Below, one piece after another: positions 7,046-10,427 of a DNA stretch of 10,427 bases. The stretch spans positions 1 through 10,427 of the forward strand of contig CALDNG010000427.1 in NCBI GenBank assembly GCA_937915285.1, written 5' to 3'. Source of the DNA: an uncultured Desulfomonile sp. GTDB lineage: Bacteria > Desulfobacterota > Desulfomonilia > Desulfomonilales > Desulfomonilaceae. Position 1 is the stretch's first letter. Every line of letters starts with the position of its first letter. The notes below the pieces were generated by a model that was not told the origin of the DNA, made no database searches, and saw nothing but the letters and a program-made list of their open reading frames with translations. The translations under genes and the position numbers were made by a program.

Positions 7046-7065
7046 ATGAGTATTTTAGATCATAA
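7016..7065 (+). repeat. 12-bp direct repeat TTTAGATCATAA, two copies
   Basis: TTTAGATCATAA occurs at 7016-7027 and again at 7054-7065, 38 bp apart. Both copies are preceded by GTAT or GTA. Each copy contains a small TTA-N5-TAA dyad, and the first copy is the apical part of the inverted repeat at 7006-7045. The pair looks like two operator half-regions for one regulator; the regulator is unknown. Confidence 0.6.
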
Positions 7066-7111
7066 CTGTTTTGCAGGGTTAGGTGTGATAATCCGTTTTG
7101 GGGCGAAAATC

Positions 7112-7987
7112 ATGAAAAGATGTTTTCTTGTGGTCACTGTCGTTTTGGCTTTAAGCGCTCTGGTATTTTCTGGACAGGTCTACGCTGCGACTGATACCCA
7201 GGGTCAAAAGTTGTCTAGCGCTCATGACGTTAATCCTGTGTGGGTAGTTGTGAATCTTTTCACCGGAAGGACCTCCAAGCAGGCGGTAATAGTCCAGGAG
7301 ACCCTTGAAAGACTCGGCGCTGAAGGGAGAGGTATAGTTCTTCCTTATGCGGATATCACCGTGGAGAACATGGAAAGAATTCGTCCGGCCTTTCTTGCTT
7401 TAAGCCCGAATGGTATCCCGTGGTGTAAATACAGGGGAAAGAACGGAGAGGACCTGAAGAATTTTTTTGCCGCTTTAAGGACCATAATAGAGGACATGCG
7501 AATACCGGTGATAGGAATATGTGGTGGGCACCAGGCATTGGCCCTGGCCTTCGGTGGTAAGGTAGGGCCGATACGTGGTGGCGAGGACGACTGTCTTCCT
7601 TATGGGAACAACCCAACCGAGCGAGGCCGCCACAACATGGAAATAGTCAGGCATGATCCTCTGTTTCTCGGAATGAGTAAGACGCTGAATCTTGTTCAGA
7701 GCCATTATGACGAGGTAAAAAGGCTTCCCCCGGGTTTTTTGCTCCTTGCCGAAAACAAACTCAGCCCCTATCAGATCATCAGGCACCCTGATCGACCGGC
7801 CTATGGGGTCCAGGCCCACACGGAATATTACCTCAACTCACGTCCCGACGGCGGTATACTGTTGAGGAATTTCCTCAACATAGCGAGGATTCACAACAGA
7901 TTTACCAGAAATCCGGGCCCCAATGACACGGAAAGCAGTCGTCAGGCTCAATTGGCGCCGAGAGATTCGAATCCTTTACCATGGTGA
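7112..7987 (+). CDS. Exported class I glutamine amidotransferase-like protein
   Basis: I cannot assign a specific function. The preferred start (ATG 7112, GGGGCG at 7100-7105) gives 291 aa; an in-frame ATG at 7046 would add 22 residues in front of the signal peptide and overlaps the repeats, so it is rejected. Residues 1-25 are a typical Sec signal: MKR, a hydrophobic core, then GQVYA before ATDTQ, with cleavage likely after Ala25. The mature protein is a single class I GATase fold with a complete triad: Cys137 in GICGGHQ, and His236 and Glu238 in VQAHTEYY. There is no synthetase domain. Known stand-alone relatives hydrolyse gamma-glutamyl bonds (PuuD type, gamma-glutamyl hydrolase), so an envelope gamma-glutamyl hydrolase is one possibility. 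The C-terminal ~25 residues are polar and probably disordered. There is no lipobox; the protein should be soluble in the periplasm. It appears monocistronic. Confidence 0.8.
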   Translation: MKRCFLVVTVVLALSALVFSGQVYAATDTQGQKLSSAHDVNPVWVVVNLFTGRTSKQAVIVQETLERLGAEGRGIVLPYADITVENMERIRPAFLALSPNGIPWCKYRGKNGEDLKNFFAALRTIIEDMRIPVIGICGGHQALALAFGGKVGPIRGGEDDCLPYGNNPTERGRHNMEIVRHDPLFLGMSKTLNLVQSHYDEVKRLPPGFLLLAENKLSPYQIIRHPDRPAYGVQAHTEYYLNSRPDGGILLRNFLNIARIHNRFTRNPGPNDTESSRQAQLAPRDSNPLPW

Positions 7988-8077
7988 GAGGATCCGGAAG
8001 CCAATATGCCGTGTCCGGCTATTTGACTTTCTTGAGGAATCTTTTAATGGATTCTCGTACATCAACAGGAACAGCGA

Positions 8078-8491
8078 ATGAAACTTACTGTGGATGATCC
8101 CATTAAATTTGCCGCTGAAACCGTAGGAAAGGATCCCTTTGCAACCTTTCTCGGTATCAGTGTTGAAGAAGTCAGGGAATCTTACGCTCGCGTATCAATG
8201 GTAATCAAGGAAGAGTATTGTAATGCTGCAGTAAGGGCTCACGGCGGAGCTGTGTTTTCGGTTGCCGACCAGGCTTTCGCAATAGCCTGTAACTCAAGGG
8301 GGTATTCGGCATTTGCAGCAGAAATGAAGATAAACTATTTCAAGGGTGTCAGTCCTGGAGACAAACTGACTGCAGAATGCACTCCCATAGATATCAGGAA
8401 GCGAATTAGCCTTTGGAACATAGATGTCACCGACTCAGGAGGCTCAAAGGTCGCAGTAGCTCACGGTTTTGCATACCATTTCGTGAAATAG
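8078..8491 (+). CDS. PaaI-type hotdog-fold acyl-CoA thioesterase
   Basis: This 137-aa single-domain hotdog protein is likely an acyl-CoA thioesterase in the cytosol. The central block NAAVRAHGGAVFSVADQAFAIA (residues 49-70, shown in part as HGG 55-57 and Asp64) matches the PaaI subgroup, in which the HGG turn and the aspartate on the long helix form the active site; ACNSRG (70-75) is also close to E. coli PaaI. PaaI hydrolyses phenylacetyl-CoA derivatives, but no paa genes are seen here, so the substrate is open (aromatic or short acyl-CoA). The start ATG has AGGAA (8067-8071) with 6 nt spacing. The stop is only 3 nt before the response regulator gene, so the two are almost certainly co-transcribed and translationally coupled. 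Length is normal for the family. Confidence 0.88.
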   Translation: MKLTVDDPIKFAAETVGKDPFATFLGISVEEVRESYARVSMVIKEEYCNAAVRAHGGAVFSVADQAFAIACNSRGYSAFAAEMKINYFKGVSPGDKLTAECTPIDIRKRISLWNIDVTDSGGSKVAVAHGFAYHFVK

Positions 8492-8494
8492 ACT

Positions 8495-9952
8495 ATGACA
8501 GCCATGCATTCGTCAGATTCATCTTCAAGGATATTAATTGTCGAGGATGACCCGTTCAACGGACCGTTCACCCGTGAGCTTCTGAAGTCTGCAGGATTCA
8601 GGGCAGACCTGGTTACCTCAGCCGAAGACGGGCATGAACTCTTGAAGCGGTCAGAGGACGACTGCCCTGATGTCATTCTCCTGGATATCAATTTGCCCGG
8701 CATGGACGGTCTGGAACTTGCCTCACTGCTGAAAAGCGATAATACCTTCCAGTACATTCCTATAATAATTTTCACTGTGCATGACTCGCTCCAGCACAAG
8801 ATAGACGGATTGAACAGCGGCGGTGACGACTACCTAACTAAACCCTATGAGCCTGATGAACTTTTGGCCAGAATAAACGCGATGCTTCGTATCCGAAAAC
8901 TATACAGGAGCCTCAGGGAGGAGCGAAACCGAAACCGTTTATTGTCTCATGCCATTGATTCATCGGACCGACTCACTGACCTGTTGGGACGTTCCACAAA
9001 AATGAGTCCCATCTGTAAAATGATTGTTGATATTTCGTCCAGCGACTCAAATGTGCTGATACAGGGTGAGTCCGGAGTTGGCAAGGAGGTGGTAGCCAGG
9101 GCCATACACGCGGAGAGCCTTAGAGGCCAGGGGCCTTTCGTAGTGGTCAATTGCGCAGCCTATGCAGAAACCCTATTGCAGTCCGAACTTTTCGGACATG
9201 AAAAGGGGGCCTTCACCGGCGCCATAAAATCGAAACGCGGACGCTTCGAACAAGCCTCCGGTGGGGCAATATTTCTGGATGAGATTGGCGAAATAAGCCC
9301 AACCACCCAGGTGGTCCTACTCCGGGTCATACAGGAGAGATGCTTTGAAAGGGTAGGCGGGGAACGCACTATACCGACTGACGCCAGGGTTATTGCCGCC
9401 ACCAACAGGGATCTGAAAGCTGCAATGAATAATGGCTCTTTCAGAGAGGATCTATACTATAGACTTAATGTAATCTCTCTCGAGATACCACCTCTTAGGG
9501 AACGTAAAGAGGATATACCGGGTCTGGTGAAGAACTTCATTGAAAAATTCAATGATCGGTTTAACAAGTCGGTATTGGGATTGACTCCAGAAGCCATGGA
9601 TCTGATATTTGCCTACAACTGGCCGGGCAATGTGCGTCAATTGGAAAATATTATAGAACGTTCGGTAGTCCTTTGTAAGCATGAATTTGTGAAACCCGAG
9701 GACCTTCCAAGGGAACTGGTTTTGCGCGACGCCTCAGATTGCAGGGTGAGGGATAAATCGAACCTTGAAAGTGTTGAAAAAGACCATGTTAGGGCAGTTC
9801 TGGAAAAATATGGCTGGAACAAATATAGGGCCGCTCAGGTTATGGGTATAAGTCGAAGCACGCTATACAGCAAGATGAAAAAGCATAATCTGCTCCAGCC
9901 AGGTACCCCAAGCGGCGACTACAAATCCCACAAGGACGCTCCATTGTGTTAG
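8495..9952 (+). CDS. NtrC-family sigma-54-dependent response regulator
   Basis: This is a 485-aa transcriptional activator with three domains. Receiver: about residues 12-130, with the acidic pocket VEDD (16-19), phosphoacceptor Asp64 in LLDINLPG, Thr94 and Lys116 (TKP). AAA+ sigma-54 interaction domain: about 164-395, with Walker A GESGVGKE (191-198), the sigma-54-contacting GAFTGA loop (238-243), Walker B GAIFLDE (257-263) and [11 protein letters not shown] (375-385). C-terminal Fis-type helix-turn-helix: about 440-465 ([17 protein letters not shown]). All residues needed for phosphorylation, ATP hydrolysis and RNA polymerase contact are present. No histidine kinase is adjacent, so it is an orphan in this window. 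There is no clear Shine-Dalgarno, which fits coupling to the thioesterase stop 3 nt upstream. A second ATG at 8504 is possible. Target promoters are unknown; I found no convincing -24/-12 element here. Confidence 0.95.
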   Translation: MTAMHSSDSSSRILIVEDDPFNGPFTRELLKSAGFRADLVTSAEDGHELLKRSEDDCPDVILLDINLPGMDGLELASLLKSDNTFQYIPIIIFTVHDSLQHKIDGLNSGGDDYLTKPYEPDELLARINAMLRIRKLYRSLREERNRNRLLSHAIDSSDRLTDLLGRSTKMSPICKMIVDISSSDSNVLIQGESGVGKEVVARAIHAESLRGQGPFVVVNCAAYAETLLQSELFGHEKGAFTGAIKSKRGRFEQASGGAIFLDEIGEISPTTQVVLLRVIQERCFERVGGERTIPTDARVIAATNRDLKAAMNNGSFREDLYYRLNVISLEIPPLRERKEDIPGLVKNFIEKFNDRFNKSVLGLTPEAMDLIFAYNWPGNVRQLENIIERSVVLCKHEFVKPEDLPRELVLRDASDCRVRDKSNLESVEKDHVRAVLEKYGWNKYRAAQVMGISRSTLYSKMKKHNLLQPGTPSGDYKSHKDAPLC

Positions 9953-10317
9953 CAGCCTTCTTCAGGGGGTACAGTTCCGAGGACTCAGACAGGTTATTCC
10001 CTATTTTCTTTGCCAAATTCCAAAATGAGACCAGAGCCAATATTCAGGGTCAGGTGAGAATATTACCTACCGATGGTCATGGAAATTTTGTTGATGTCCG
10101 GAAAGTTTCGGAAATAGACTTCCTGGACACGGAGCTGGATCAGGTTGAAATCCTTGTTGACGCGCTGCTCACTAGCCGAATCCTGGCCCTATCGGACTAT
10201 TTCCCAGGGGATTCGGCGTTATTCCTGCTCGTGAATGAATCCTTGAGTTTGCTTGTCAGCGTCGGCAAAGATCTGGAAGAGGAAAAACTGTCAGATTTTT
10301 GCTTGACAGACTTTTAG
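9946..10317 (+). CDS. Hypothetical 123-aa protein overlapping the response regulator
   Basis: I do not recognise this protein. Its GTG start at 9946 overlaps the end of the response regulator by 7 nt (GTGTTAG). AAGGA at 9932-9936 gives a Shine-Dalgarno with 9 nt spacing, so translation is likely and coupled. No signal peptide or transmembrane helix is evident. The N-terminal half mixes aromatic and basic residues (FFRGYSSED, RLFPIFFAKF); the segment from about residue 52 on is acidic and rich in Leu, Val, Asp and Glu, reading like amphipathic helices with a Leu/Val-rich stretch around 91-106. No metal or nucleotide motif is visible. Being the last gene of a thioesterase-regulator unit, it may be a partner of the regulator or a remnant of a larger sensory protein. 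The tail of the gene contains the -35 of the downstream tRNA promoter. Confidence 0.6.
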   Translation: MLAAFFRGYSSEDSDRLFPIFFAKFQNETRANIQGQVRILPTDGHGNFVDVRKVSEIDFLDTELDQVEILVDALLTSRILALSDYFPGDSALFLLVNESLSLLVSVGKDLEEEKLSDFCLTDF

Positions 10318-10331
10318 TTGATTGTTATCCT
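10303..10331 (+). promoter_or_regulatory. Candidate promoter of tRNA-Val, partly inside the preceding gene
   Basis: TTGACA (10303-10308, perfect) and TATCCT (10326-10331, 4/6) are 17 nt apart. The -35 lies in the last codons of the preceding CDS. The predicted start near 10338 leaves about 41 nt of leader to be removed by RNase P. A weak GGCT/AGCC hairpin (10343-10357) lies in that leader. Confidence 0.5.
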
Positions 10332-10378
10332 AATTCGATAAGGGCTGATCATGAGCCTAATGTTCTTTTGACTGCTCT

Positions 10379-10427
10379 GGGCGGGTAGCTCAGCGGGAGA
10401 GCATCGGCCTTACAAGCCGAGGGTCAC
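10379..10427 (+). tRNA. tRNA-Val (anticodon UAC), 5' part, cut by the window end
   Basis: The 5' acceptor strand GGGCGGG (10379-10385) is followed by TA at positions 8-9, a D-arm beginning GCTC and closing GAGC, and the anticodon arm TCGGC - CTTACAA - GCCGA (10404-10420). The seven-base loop has the invariant T33 followed by TAC at 10411-10413, so the tRNA reads GUA and related valine codons. The sequence ends in the variable loop; the T-arm and 3' acceptor strand lie beyond the window. More tRNA genes may follow, as the gene has its own promoter upstream. Confidence 0.93.

Noticed and set aside
7046-7111. Upstream ATG giving a 22-residue extension of the exported amidotransferase
   Set aside because: The extension would bury the signal peptide and overlaps the repeat region; ATG 7112 begins a classic signal sequence with a purine-rich site upstream.
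7475-7819. Minus-strand frame of 114 codons opposite the exported amidotransferase
   Set aside because: Antisense shadow of a gene with an intact catalytic triad; no Shine-Dalgarno or family similarity seen.
7993-8028. Possible hairpin and TTGACT promoter between the amidotransferase and thioesterase genes
   Set aside because: Competing 4-5 bp stems without a proper T-run, and no acceptable -10 at 16-18 nt from TTGACT.
8461-8799. Minus-strand 112-codon frame across the thioesterase/regulator junction
   Set aside because: Overlaps two confident genes in antisense; Ser/Arg-rich shadow composition.
10341-10369. Hairpin plus TTCTTTT as a terminator of the 123-aa gene
   Set aside because: Only 4 bp plus one G-U pair, interrupted T-run, and it would lie between the candidate tRNA promoter and the tRNA.

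Overview
The window looks like a chromosomal stretch of an anaerobic Desulfobacterota-type bacterium (Syntrophobacter/Desulfomonile-like). This is inferred from a complex I NuoN subunit, a formate--tetrahydrofolate ligase of the C1/Wood-Ljungdahl pathway, a type III pantothenate kinase and a sigma-54-dependent response regulator lying together in moderately GC-balanced DNA. I see no phage, transposon, CRISPR array or other mobile signature. Most of the window is core metabolism and housekeeping.

Layout, left to right: (1) the 3' part of nuoN, the end of a complex I operon, followed 34 nt later by a long-form purQ (FGAM synthase glutaminase subunit). (2) A 187-bp gap with a possible terminator, an 8-bp direct repeat and a leader hairpin, then fhs with a very strong Shine-Dalgarno. 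The Fhs protein departs from the usual family signature near the N-terminus but keeps the P-loop and catalytic-type residues. (3) A hairpin plus T-run between convergent fhs and coaX (minus strand). (4) A 342-bp divergent intergenic region with several perfect small hairpins and a candidate promoter, leading to a class II-like histone deacetylase/AcuC-family amidohydrolase. (5) truB, outside its usual nusA-infB-rbfA-truB setting, with a near-consensus promoter placed so that its mRNA should be leaderless. (6) A class I glutamine amidotransferase-like protein with an N-terminal signal peptide, preceded by a promoter, a long imperfect hairpin and a repeated 12-mer. (7) A compact three-gene unit: PaaI-type hotdog thioesterase, NtrC-type response regulator and an unrecognised 123-aa protein, the last two overlapping. 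(8) The 5' two-thirds of a tRNA-Val(UAC), cut by the window end, with a promoter that starts inside the preceding gene.

NuoN serves respiration, Fhs makes 10-formyl-THF (a donor for purine synthesis, where PurQ also acts), CoaX starts CoA synthesis, and the deacetylase and thioesterase act on acyl groups. This loose acyl/C1 theme is inference, not proof of one system. I see no clear new multi-gene system. The best leads are the exported amidotransferase with its structured upstream region, the leaderless truB, the divergent Fhs signature, and the small unknown protein coupled to the response regulator.
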